64,000 nt of DNA, from positions 124,001 to 188,000 of the forward strand of contig JAEVLN010000026.1 of NCBI GenBank assembly GCA_018350325.1, read 5' to 3'. Below are positions 1-10,229 of this stretch, piece by piece. The position numbers were made by a program, and so were the translations under genes. A model generated the notes under the pieces. That model worked only from the letters and a program-made list of their open reading frames with translations, ran no database searches and was not told the origin of the DNA. Source of the stretch: Globodera rostochiensis (lineage: Eukaryota; Nematoda; Chromadorea; Rhabditida; Heteroderidae). Position 1 is the first letter of the stretch; each line of letters begins with the position of its first letter.

Positions 1-1
1 G

Positions 2-703
2 TCCGAAGACCACACGCGATACGAATGCAACATCGAGCAGTTCCCGTCGCAAATCAACGCTGAAAGTGCTGCATTCGATGTACGTTGTTGTGAATATTGG
101 AAAAGCCGGAGGATTGTTTTTGATAATAAAATCTAGGGTTGGACGGGACCGGGACTTTTGGAAAAACCGGGACCGGGACTAAATTTGGTCCCGGTCAAAA
201 AAAACCGGGACTGCTGGACAAAAACAAGAAAAAAAATCATTTTGTAAAAACCGGGACTTTTATAGTGGGATTTTAAAGGAATTTTGAAAACCGAGACCAA
301 AATTTCAGTACCAAAATTCGAAAAATTGACTATTTCAGTACTGGTCCCGGTCCCGTCCAACCCTAATAAAATCACAAAAAGATCAAATGTTTGATATTTT
401 TTTTTGACTAAGAAATTTGCTGCTTGTTTTTAGTGTCCGGGCCTGATTAGGCGTATATTACATGGTTTTCAGATTTCTTAATAGTGTTTTTTTTGTTTTA
501 TCAAATTCTTTTGTTAGGTGGGAAAATTCTTTGCTTCTTTTTTTTGTTGTAAATTTTTGTATTGTTTATTTTTTAATTTTCAGGTGGAGCAAACTGACGA
601 CAATTGTTACATTGTGCTGTCGTGCATGAAGACTGACAACTATTCGACCAATTGGAAGGACTTTATGTCAGCCAATGGCACTCTGGACTTGACTAAGGCT
701 TAA
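2..703 (+). CDS. 3' end of an unrecognised protein-coding gene (two exons seen)
   Basis: Two exons join in phase 0. The first is open from base 2 to 79 (26 codons, entering from outside the window) and is followed by a GTACGT donor. The second runs from 584, after a TTTTCAG acceptor, to a TAA at 701-703. The visible 65 residues are hydrophilic, with three cysteines and the ending DLTKA. I do not recognise the family. The intron of about 500 bp contains a complete 232-bp MITE (134-365). The 5' part of the gene lies outside the window, so no start or full length can be given. The matching splice signals and phase make a real gene end likely; the function is unknown. Confidence 0.6.
134..365. 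mobile_element. hAT-like palindromic MITE, 8-bp target duplication
   Basis: The element starts TAGGGTTGGACGGGACC and ends with the inverted complement. Perfect 8-bp direct repeats (ATAAAATC at 126-133 and 366-373) flank it. An 8-bp target duplication and TAGGG-type ends fit the hAT superfamily. There is no transposase; the interior is CCGGGACCGGGACTTTT-type sequence shared with other copies in the window. The element sits inside an intron. Confidence 0.85.
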
Positions 704-1731
704 GGCGTGATGGAATAAAATGAAATGACGATAAAAGATAAACGTAAATCGTGACAGTTTTGTTTGAAAAAAATAACAGTGATTGATCATAAATATTTTT
801 CCTGCTTACGCTATTTTGTATGATTAAATTAAATGCAACGAAGAATAAAGTACTAACAAAAAGGAGGAAGAATTGGTTTCTGGTATACTTGCAAAAAGTT
901 TCTGTTAATCCGCGGCCCAGCCCTGATTTGGCACACAAAGGATTAAAAAAAGTGAACATTTTCACAAAGTTCTAAAATATGGCATGGCAAGTGTGGAAAT
1001 ATGGCAAAAAATAAAGCAAATTTCCAAAATATGGCATTTGCTTTAAAAATAAGGCAAATTGGCCACCTTCGTGCCGTTTGTGCGCGCGCACATCATCCGC
1101 GTTTTTGCTATGAAGTTTTTTGTCTATTTGAATTGCTATTTTGGCGCCGTCCGAAAAATGCGTTGAGGATGTCGTCTTGTTGAGTAAAAGCTATTGGAAC
1201 TTTTGAAACTTCAGCAAAGTTGGGGACGACGTTGTTCTGAATTTTCTTGAATTGATGCCGATCTGATATGGTATAAATTGCTTGAGACTTAAATTTACCG
1301 AGACTTGACCCCGAGACTCGAGAATTAATCCCCAAAACCCGAAAATTTTACGAAAATTTTTTAATTTGGGTTCAAAATATGTAAGAGAATAATTCTAACA
1401 AATAATATTAACAATAAAAAAATAAATTCCAACCGGCGACGCCAAAAAATTCCCAGCGGCGCCTCGAGGTATGGTTTTTTTGAATTATACTTGACATAAT
1501 TTAACTGATTTTTTTGTTTCAAAAACTCGTTTTTTAACAATAGAAGCCAATTTCTGAGTTTAGGAAGAAAAGAGGAAGTCTGATAACAAAAGGCAAATAG
1601 ATGGACTACAGGGCGGAACTAGACGGAGCCGGCTCTGCCGCTTTGTGTCGTCACAGGTACAGTATGATGAGGGTGACAGTAATTTATTTAAATAAAAAAT
1701 TCTCTTAAAAATGAAAACAAAAATTTTTTAG
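704..1731. other. Intergenic stretch, no supported gene
   Basis: AT-rich sequence with short open frames only. A purine-rich stretch near 1560-1660 could be an upstream exon of the 1732-2138 gene: it is open in a compatible frame and has a possible donor at CACAG/GTACAG. No start codon can be fixed. Confidence 0.4.
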
Positions 1732-2138
1732 CCGCCAATCAAACGGGCGCGCCGCAGTGAGTCCCTCGCCGACGTGCCGGGGCATTCTTTCTTCTCCGCT
1801 GCTCCGTTGGCCAACATTGCTGCAGCAACCGGCGGTTTGGGAGCAGTGCCGGCACCAACAGTTGCAGCACCAGACCAGCCGGACGCTCAACTTGCGCTGG
1901 CTCCAAATGAACGAACTGATGGGGAAACGGCAAACAAACAAAAAGCGGCAGCGGCGGAGGAAAAGCACAGCGACGGCCTAATCCAGCTCAAATTGTTTTC
2001 ATTTGACAAGTTGTAAGTTCCGTCCGCTTGCTTTATTTTTTTTTGTAATTCAATTTTTTAATTCTTGACCTTTTCAGCAAAGAAAAATGCGAAGAGTTTG
2101 ACAAGAACTTCAAGAGATTGGGGCGGTTTTTACTTTGA
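1732..2138 (+). CDS. Unrecognised small protein, two 3' exons
   Basis: The first exon, 1732-2012, follows a TTTTTTAG acceptor and ends at a GTAAGT donor in phase 2. The second, 2078-2138, follows TTTTCAG and ends in TGA. Together they encode about 113 residues: a basic start (PIKRARRSESLADVPG), an alanine- and proline-rich middle, then a charged end (FKEKCEEFDKNFKRLGRFLL). Phase and splice sites agree, so this is probably coding. The first exon with the start codon is not located. I do not recognise the family. Confidence 0.5.
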
Positions 2139-2475
2139 TGAGAAGCCGTAACATCAGATATTGTGCCATTATTGTATTTTCATAAGGGAGGGGACCATTT
2201 TGTCTCCTGGGGGTTTGATTTGTTTTACAATCTTTTGCCTGACTTGGACCCCAAATTTAAATTGACTTATTTGTAGGGCTCGGATTTTTATGCTCCAAAA
2301 GCTAAAATATGCACCAAAAATGCCGAAATATGCACCGGAAAATGGCATGTGTAGTGCATTAATTTGCTTAATACTTAATTTTTTTTCTTCTTTAACGTCT
2401 AATAAATAGAATTATTTAATATTTTGGAAAATTGAATAATTGAAAAAAGTTCCGGTATTTTAAACGCCAGCCAAA

Positions 2476-3262
2476 TCAATTTTGGCCTCAAAATTTGTTA
2501 AGGTTGTATTTTGGAAAAAGTTGCTTAAAGTTGTATTTAGGAATGAATCCAAGTGTTAAGGTTGTGTTTTGGGAAAAGTTAAGTTTTAAAGTTGTATTTT
2601 TAGGTGTGAAAAGTCAAATGTTAAGGTTGTATTTTGGAAAAGTTAAGTTTTAAAGTTGCATTTAGGAGTGAAAAGGCAAGTGTTAATGTTGTGTTAAAAG
2701 TTAAGTTTTAAAGTTGTATTTTTAGGTGTGAAAAGTCAAATGTTAAGGCTGTATTTTGGAAAAAGTTAGGTTTTAAAGTTGTATTTTTAGGAGTGAAACT
2801 CAAGTGTTAAGGTTGTGTTTTGGAAAAAGTTAAGTTTTAAAGTTGTATTTTTAGGAGTGAAAAGGCAAGTGTTAATGTTGTATTTTGGAAAAAGTTAAGT
2901 TTTAGTTGTATTTTTAGGAGTGAAAAGGCAAGTGTTAATGTTGTGTTTTGGAAAAAGTTAAGTTTTAAAGTTGTATTTTTAGGAGTGAAACTCAAGTGTT
3001 AAGGTTGTATTTTGGAAAAAGTTAAGTTTTAAAGTTGTATTTAGGAATGAAAAGTCAAATGTTAATGTTGTGTTTTGGAAAAAGTTAAGTTTTAAAGTTG
3101 TATTTAGGAGTGAAAAGGCAAGTGTTAATGTTGTGTTTTGGAAAAAGTTTAAGCTGTATTTAGGAGTGAAAAGTCAAGTGTTAAAGGTTGTATTTTGGAA
3201 AAAGTTAAGTTTTAAAGTTGTATTTTTAGGTGTGAAAAGTCAAATGCTAAGGTTATTTCAAG
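2476..3262. repeat. Minisatellite, about 60-bp degenerate unit
   Basis: About a dozen imperfect tandem copies of a unit containing AAGGTTGTATTTTGGAAAAAG, then TTAAGTTTTAAAGTTGTATTT, then TAGGAGTGAAAAGTCAAGTG. Unit length varies by small deletions. It lies about 430 bp upstream of the lin-49 start. An open frame through the array at 3070-3267 is a by-product of the repeat. Confidence 0.9.
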
Positions 3263-3688
3263 TTTAAGTTTGTATACAGGGTGACCAGATGAAAACCCAA
3301 AAAGCAGGATCAGACTAAGCAAAAGCAAGAATTTAGCAGGAATATTTTTTAGGCGTGACGATTTTAATGCCAAAACTGTTTAATTTCTTCTGTTTTACCC
3401 AAGACCGGAGCTTTATCTGACCATGTTGTCTGCCGCATGGTATTTCGTTGAATTAGTGTTAAAAATAGCGTAAATTTTGGCGTATTGTTTATTGTTGTCT
3501 TGATTTGTGAGCTTGACACATAATTCGCAGGCTAATGCTATATTTCGTGACCAAATTTTGCAGGCATGCTTCTAGTTCTCCTTTCTTACCCCTACCAGGA
3601 GTTTGGAGAATTAAAAAAAAAATTGACTGACTATAACTAAAATGATCCCATAAAGATTTTTTCAGATTTTTTACTAATTATAAACATA

Positions 3689-6600
3689 ATGCAGACCACA
3701 ACACTAACAAGCAATAATTCCTCTCTAATTATCCAATACAATGACAAAACTGTGAAAATTGAACCAGATCAACCATTAAACATCAAATGGATAAATGGCA
3801 AAAATGGGCTAAAGTCGGTTGAGCCAAAAAAAGTCTGTTTTCTAAGAAAGGTACCTAATTGGTTTGATAAAGCCAAAGCCGTTTAGGCTAAACACCTCAA
3901 TCTTGACGTGCCCGTTGTGAGCTTTCGACGCGTTGAGCGATTGTCTAAATCCGGCATCGCACGTTCATTCAAAATGCCGACCCCGTATGTCTGTTGTGCC
4001 ATGGAAGAGGAAGAAACAAACAGAAATGAAACGGAGTACGACTTGGACCGAGAAGACCTGACCTGGCTTCAGATGGCAAATGCGCGGAGACATAAAGCAA
4101 AGCGTCCGTCGATTGATGCATGCACGCTGGAGTGTGCCATTGATATGTTGGAGAAAGAATCTCATTTTCAGGTGGGGGGGGGGGGAGGGGGAACACGGAA
4201 TTTTGTTGTCCAAATTCACAAAAAAAAAAATTTAGTTTACGCAAGGTGAACATGGCTATGATCTTGGCTATTTAACGATGATTGACAATGATGCGCCGTG
4301 CTGCATTTGCAATGGTTACTATTGTAAATCAGAATTGGGTCGAGATATAGCTTTTTGATCCAACTTTTTAGATGTTGGCATGAAATTAGCTTTAGATGTC
4401 GTTCAGTTTAGAGATTTATTTCGACCTAAGCCTGGTTTAGATCAATCATTTGAGTGTTGGTGTACATCTTGATATCTTCAGACGGAGAGGACAGTAATGC
4501 AAATCAAATCATTTTTTGCGATATCTGCAACATAGCGGTGCATCAAGTTCGTGTTCTTTTGTCCAATATTTTTTTAAATTTTTTTTCTACCAGGAATGTT
4601 ACGGAGTGCCATATATTCCCGAAGGCCAATGGCTTTGTCGTCGTTGCCAAATGTCGCCTTCAATTCCCGTCGACTGTGCACTTTGTTCTTGCACGTCGGG
4701 CGCTTTTAAACAGACATCAGATGGACGATGGGCGCATGTCGTTTGTGCAATTTGGCTTAATGAGGTTTTTTGAAACAGATAACAAGTTTTTATACTTAAT
4801 TTTGAAAAAAAAAATAATTTTTTAAAGTCGATAAAAAGGTGTTTTTAAGGGTATTAGTAGATTTTACCCCTCATCACTACAAAGAAAAAATTGATGGTTA
4901 TTAAAAAAATGGGATTACCGCAACTTCTTTTTTTTTAGGTCCATTTTGGCAACACCGTGTTCCTTGAGCCGGTGGAGGGCGTTGGCTTTTCGATTAAGCG
5001 GCGTCGCAAACTCACGTGTTTGATTTGCAAGCGGAAAGTTGGTGCATGTCTTCAATGCAGCAATGTAAATTTGAAAATTTTATTTAAAAAATTTTTTTTA
5101 GTGGGTTTTGTTGTTGTTATTCTTGCTCTCTGTGTTAAGAAGGCATGCGTTCGTTCGTTTCACGCAACCTGTGCCCGATATGCTGGTATGAAAATGGTTG
5201 TGAAGGAGTCGCGGGCTCGCAACAATGCGGACACAATAACTATCAACCGATTTGCCTATTGTTTCCAACACTCAAACCCGAACAGGTCGTTATAAACCGT
5301 CAAAATAAAATAGTTTTGAAATTTATTTTTTAAAATTAAGGAGTGGCCAAACGATGGCTTCGTGGAAGCGTGAAATGGAAAATAATATAAAAGAGGCCCG
5401 CAAGATGCTTGACATCAAGGCCAAACAAACGCTCAAATCTGTGCCAGTGCCAGTGATTCCAAAAGAAAAGTTCTTTTTTTGTTGTTCGATTTAAAATTAT
5501 CAATAATGTGATTTCTTTTTTTCCAGGGTTGAGGACATTGCACAAAAACTTGGATTGAATTATGTCAACGACATTTATTCCTATTGGTCCCTGAAGCGCA
5601 AATCGCGATTTGGTGTCCCATTGATTCGACGCTTACAGGTTTTGTTTTTTATTGCATGTAACACTGGTAGTTTTTAATATTTTGAGGGTAGGAATTTGTA
5701 ATAAAAGGGCAATCAATTGAAAATTTCATTTTTGTTTGATTTTTTTTTAATTGTCACTTTCGTTGGATTTTTTACTTTTTTTTATTCCATTTCTATTCGT
5801 ACAGGTGTACATGAACCAACAAAAGCCTCTTTTTTCGGGAATTCCATCCGATCAAAATGATGGTGTTGATGTCGGCGAGGCAGCCGTGGCAGCAGAGAGT
5901 TCAAGCGCACCACCACCACCCGAGGAAATTCAACCAGGACCAACAACAACAACAGCAGCAGTTGTCGTCGTCGACCCGCTGAAATGTTATGCTGCTTTGC
6001 GACGGAACTTCGAGCGGGTTCGACTGCTGTGCGAGTTGGTGAAGAAGCGCGAAAAGATGAAGCATGAACAGTTGTTGACGAACAGAGCGATTGTGTGCAA
6101 AACGATGAAGCCATTGGCGGTGCTAATCGATCAAACACTGGCAAAACTGATTGAAAAGGACCACCAAAAGGTAGCCCCAGGACTTGAAATTTGAAACGTT
6201 TGTTAATTATTACTTTTGTTTTTTAAATAACATTAAAAACTAGAGCATGGACGGATCGAGATGCTCGATCGAAATCTCGATCGGTCCTCAACTTCGGGCT
6301 CTGTTCTATTAAAAACTGTGGCAACTAACTTTGAGAGAGTAACAAAAACTTCTAACATTTAAAACAAACATCCTTTATTTAGATATTCGCTCAGCCCGTC
6401 ACTGAAAAGCAGGTGCCCGGATATTTTGCGTCTGTTTCGCGCCCAATGGATTTTAAACGAATGTGTGCCAACAATGAGAAGGGGCGTTACAAGCGGATAG
6501 CCGATTTGCGTGATGATTTCCTTCTGATGATACAGAACTGTACGAGCTTCAACAAGGATAATCACTGGTTTTACAACTATGGCCAACGTAATATTTATTT

Positions 6601-9600
6601 GTTTGGGAGACACACACACACCAGGGATGTAACCGGATTCCGGTTTCTGGACATTTTTGGGTTCGGATTCCGGACTTTAGCAAAAAAAAAAAAATCCGGA
6701 AATTTACAAAAATTTGCAAGATTTTTCATGGGGGGGGGTGGATCGGCGACAGGCCCGTAGCCAGGGGGGGGCAGGGGGGGGCATGCCCCCCCCCCGAAAT
6801 GAAATTTGAGAAAAAAAAAACAAGAGGGGGGACCCTATTGTTTTGCACTTTTACAATTTTTTGACTAATTTTCTTAACAAATTCCAATCAAAAATTCAAA
6901 AATTTTTCCCGGCGGCGCCTATCGGCACCGCCGACCCTTCCCATTCCTAAAAAACTTCAAAAAAAGGGCCGATTTTTTAATTTTTTGGTTGAAAATCTCT
7001 TAACAATCGAGTCAGAAATTCGAAATTTTCTCGGCGGCGCCTATCGGCACCGCCGACCCCCCCCCCCCAACGGAAAAGCAGAATACGCAAAAAAAAATTT
7101 GCATTTTTGAAAATTTCTTAACAAAAATAGAGTAAAAACGGAAAACAAACCCCCTAAAAACGAACATTTTTTGGAAAAATTTAACAAAAATGCAATAAAA
7201 AGGAAAAAATACACCCCTAAGAACTGCCCCCCCCCCCGAAAAAAATTCCTGGCTACGGGCCTGATCGGCGACACACACACACACACATTTATTGAGAACA
7301 TTTTGTTTAAACAACAACAGGCATCAAACGCATCGGAATGTCTGTGATCAAAGCGGCAGAACTTGAAGAGCAGCGAATGAATGAGGCTTGTGCATGCAAA
7401 AATGTTTTTTTAAGAATTATTTTCATTCAGTTTAGGTGTCTAGCATGGTTCGACAGGCAATCGAGTTACCGATTTTGAGCAACGAAGCATACATTAATTT
7501 GTGTTTTGAAGTTGATTTTCACAACAACAATACAGCGCACGGAACCGAACCGATGGTGGACACAACATTCTCTGAGGCATCGGCGGAATTGTTGAAGGAT
7601 GGCAAATCGATGATTTTGGATGAGCCAACTATTGGAGGCGAAGGCCATCAAGTTCAAACAGGTACTTCCCAACAGTATAAGTTGTTTAAAACTGTTAAAC
7701 GAAATTTTGTTGTGTACGTGTTTAGCCTCATCGTCATTGAAGGAATTTGATGGTCGACAGGAAAGTAAGCCAAAAAAAACTGATCGATGCTCGTCTGTCA
7801 GAAGGACAACCGTTGCTGGCAAGAGCGATGCAGAAGCACTTGGGCGAAACGTGAACAAGCGGAAAATTGCATTGGACCAAGGAGGTCGGTCTCTTCCTTC
7901 AATCACTTTTTTTCAAATTTAAATTGGTTTAATTAAGGAAAACAAAACTCTTCGAAAAAAGTTGCTTTAAGCAATTCAGTTGCAAAGAAGGGCAACAGTT
8001 TATCAGGACAGGAAACAATTAGCAAAAAAGGCAAACTGAACCAGAGCATGAACAGAGGGAGGGCTTCGGTTGGCAAAGTGAGCAAAATTATTATTTTTTT
8101 AAATTTTAACCCATTCTTTTTAGCACGCAGATTTTAATGACGTAAAAGAGACAACGACTGTTCATGCAACTGAAGAGGGGGGACAAATGGTCGTCGATGG
8201 TACCCCCCAGCAAATGAGAACTAACAGAGTGAGGGGGAACACGGACGAGAACGGACACTCCAAAGCACCCGTCAAAGCCCCCCGTGTGCCTCCGGATAAC
8301 AATGTACAAAACAAATACATGGCACTGCGGATGAACATGCCATTCTTGGTCAGTTGTATTGTTAGGACACAGTTTTAACTGATTGTGATCAATTGGCCTT
8401 ACTTATTCATTCGCACTTGTTAAGTAGTGGGTGGGGGTTAATTAGAAGAAAAAAAAAATCTGTGGAAAATTATTTAAAATTTTGGTTGGAATGAATTAGC
8501 GTGTGCATGTTGGGTTTTTCTTTTTTTTCTCCTATGCATTGCTCTCTTTACAACAATCACATTTGTCTTTTTGTTCAAACGGCAATTAGTCCGTGAATCC
8601 ATTGTTGTAACTGTTCAACTGTAATTATTTTAGATGCAACAAAAAAACAGTGTTGGTGGTGGTGTTGTTGTGGTTAACAGAGGCCGAGGTGTGCGCAAGC
8701 AAACCTATGCGAGTGCCTATCAGACGGAGGCGTCCTCGGCGGCCGAGTCGGATTCGGGCAATTGCGACGACATTTTGTTTTCTTCAATTGCGGGGGAGGA
8801 GGAGGAATTGCCGTCAACATTGACTGAACGAAAAGCAGCAGCGCCGCGTCGAGTTGGCGGCGGTGGTGGTGGTGTCCAAAAAAAATTTTTGGAATTTGGC
8901 GACACATTCGGTATACCTATCCCATTTTTTAATTTGTTGTTAGTTTTTAACCTATCGTCGATTTGTTCAGTTTCTTCTAGTCCAAGTTCGTTTGCGCACA
9001 ACGACATTGTTCGGGTGGAAGATAGCAAATTTCCGGGCCGTGTAATCGACATCCGAATGCGTGCCATCGATTTTGAAGATGAGGAAGACGATGACGTCGA
9101 CGGGGTGGGCGGCGGTCGGTCCAATTTTGGCGTTGGTCGACATTTCATCGACCATGCACTGGCGACAAAGCCAAAGGAAAATGAGACGGGACAGCAGCCG
9201 TTTACGCTGATTTTGTTCTTTGACAAAAACAGCACATGGTAAAAGTTTCAATCAGAGATTATTTTTTATCATGATTTTTCTGAAAGGGGGTTTTGTTATT
9301 GAGAATCTAAAACTTTTAACATTTTATTTTTTATAGAAGTTTTGATTTTAAATCAAAAAAGCCGACTTTTGTTTGTTTGGTGGTGAACATTTATCGATTA
9401 CGACGAGTGCAATTAGTTAAAACATTTTTGTAGCAAATGGGTGCCAAATGGGCAAATTCGTCTACTCTACGAATTGGACCTAAACAACGCAATGTTGCAC
9501 CGTGAAAAGGACGAAATGGTGGAGGAGGCATTCGAAAAAGCTCGACGGTTTTGGTAAGTGTAAAATAAATAATGTTTTGAATTTTTATAAATTATACTTA

Positions 9601-9639
9601 AAAAAACATTAATACAGGAAAAAGGTCATTCACTTCTGA
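3689..9639 (+). CDS. lin-49: BRPF/peregrin family chromatin reader (LIN-49-like)
   Basis: Multi-exon gene for a BRPF-type scaffold of MYST histone acetyltransferase complexes in the nucleus. Domains in order: an EPL1-like N-terminal region (3689-4170, with [13 protein letters not shown]); a PHD finger split over exons at about 4280-4660 ([27 protein letters not shown]); a linking zinc knuckle ([14 protein letters not shown]); an extended PHD finger at 4938-5290 ([25 protein letters not shown]); a bromodomain at about 6382-6590 ([25 protein letters not shown]); and a C-terminal PWWP-like domain at about 8990-9550. The stop falls at 9637-9639 after a short last exon (KKVIHF). The ATG at 3689 was chosen because a 36-bp intron (3851-3886) joins it in phase to the EPL1 exon. 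Low-complexity Gly and acidic stretches precede the PWWP. Two repeat insertions lie in introns. The family call is firm; some middle exon borders are not. Confidence 0.9.
6241..6310. repeat. Short palindromic repeat of the GATCGAGA/TCTCGATC family
   Basis: TAGAGC...GGAC at one end is mirrored by GTCC...GGGCTCT at the other, with GATCGAGATGCTCGATC inside. Related copies occur at about 32273, 34366, 46757 and 49988. It lies in a lin-49 intron. Confidence 0.6.
6750..7263. mobile_element. 514-bp hAT-like non-autonomous element with CAGGCCCGTAGCCAGG ends
   Basis: Terminal inverted repeats CAGGCCCGTAGCCAGG and CCTGGCTACGGGCCTG are flanked by a perfect 8-bp duplication ATCGGCGA (6742-6749 and 7264-7271). 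The interior has two copies of a GGCGGCGCCTATCGGCACCGCC block and runs of C and G next to the ends. No transposase frame is present; the open frames inside are incidental. It sits in a lin-49 intron after the bromodomain exon. Just upstream (about 6622-6680) is the 5' half of another repeat family that is complete at 27127-27226. Confidence 0.85.
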
Positions 9640-10229
9640 GAGATTTTCGATCAACTTTTGAGCTTGAAGATGTAAATGCGAAGATATCGATCACTTTGTG
9701 TAAGAATCAAATTGTCATTTTAAATCTTTTATCTTTGTGACCCATTGCTTTTCGCCATTTAATTTATTTTTAGACAATTTATGTACACAATATACTCTCT
9801 CCGATTTAATTTTCACATTTGTTATTTGATGTACACCGTGCGCAATGATTTTTGAGTAATTTTAATATATAAATGCGCTTTAATTTGGGCTGCAGATCTC
9901 ATCATTCACTGTTGTACTAATTATGCAATATGTTTTTATTTGGCCTTTTTTAACGTTTATTTTACCATGCGCACAGATTGTGAAAACAAAAATAGTTTTT
10001 TGGTTGATTTGTTCTCGGCGCTGAAGCAGTCCCTTTGCGCGCACTGAGTGAGTGTTTGTTGGTTGGTTTTGGGCGTAACTTATAAGGTAGATTTGGGCTA
10101 AAAAATGTGTCGATTGGAAGTCAGACATTTGCGGTCATCAGGACGTTCAGACCGCAAAATTTCCGCTCCACAAAAAGTCCGGACCGCAAATGTGGAGTAA
10201 GCTTTCATAAATGCAAGTTTTGAGGCAAC
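9640..10229. other. Intergenic region between lin-49 and the next gene
   Basis: AT-rich. It contains a short inverted repeat around 10140-10195 (GGACGTTCAGACCGCAAA and GTCCGGACCGCAAAT). I see no gene and no trans-splice or promoter motif I can name. The gap of 590 bp on the same strand leaves co-transcription open. Confidence 0.5.

Noticed and set aside
3070..3267. 65-codon plus-strand open frame
   Set aside because: It lies entirely in the minisatellite and repeats the unit (KLSFKVVF).
7012..7317. Minus-strand open frames of 101 and 86 codons
   Set aside because: They translate the interior of the 6750-7263 MITE; no transposase motif.
8720..9235. 171-codon minus-strand open frame
   Set aside because: It is antisense to the Gly- and Glu-rich exons and PWWP region of lin-49; serine/proline-rich with no domain.
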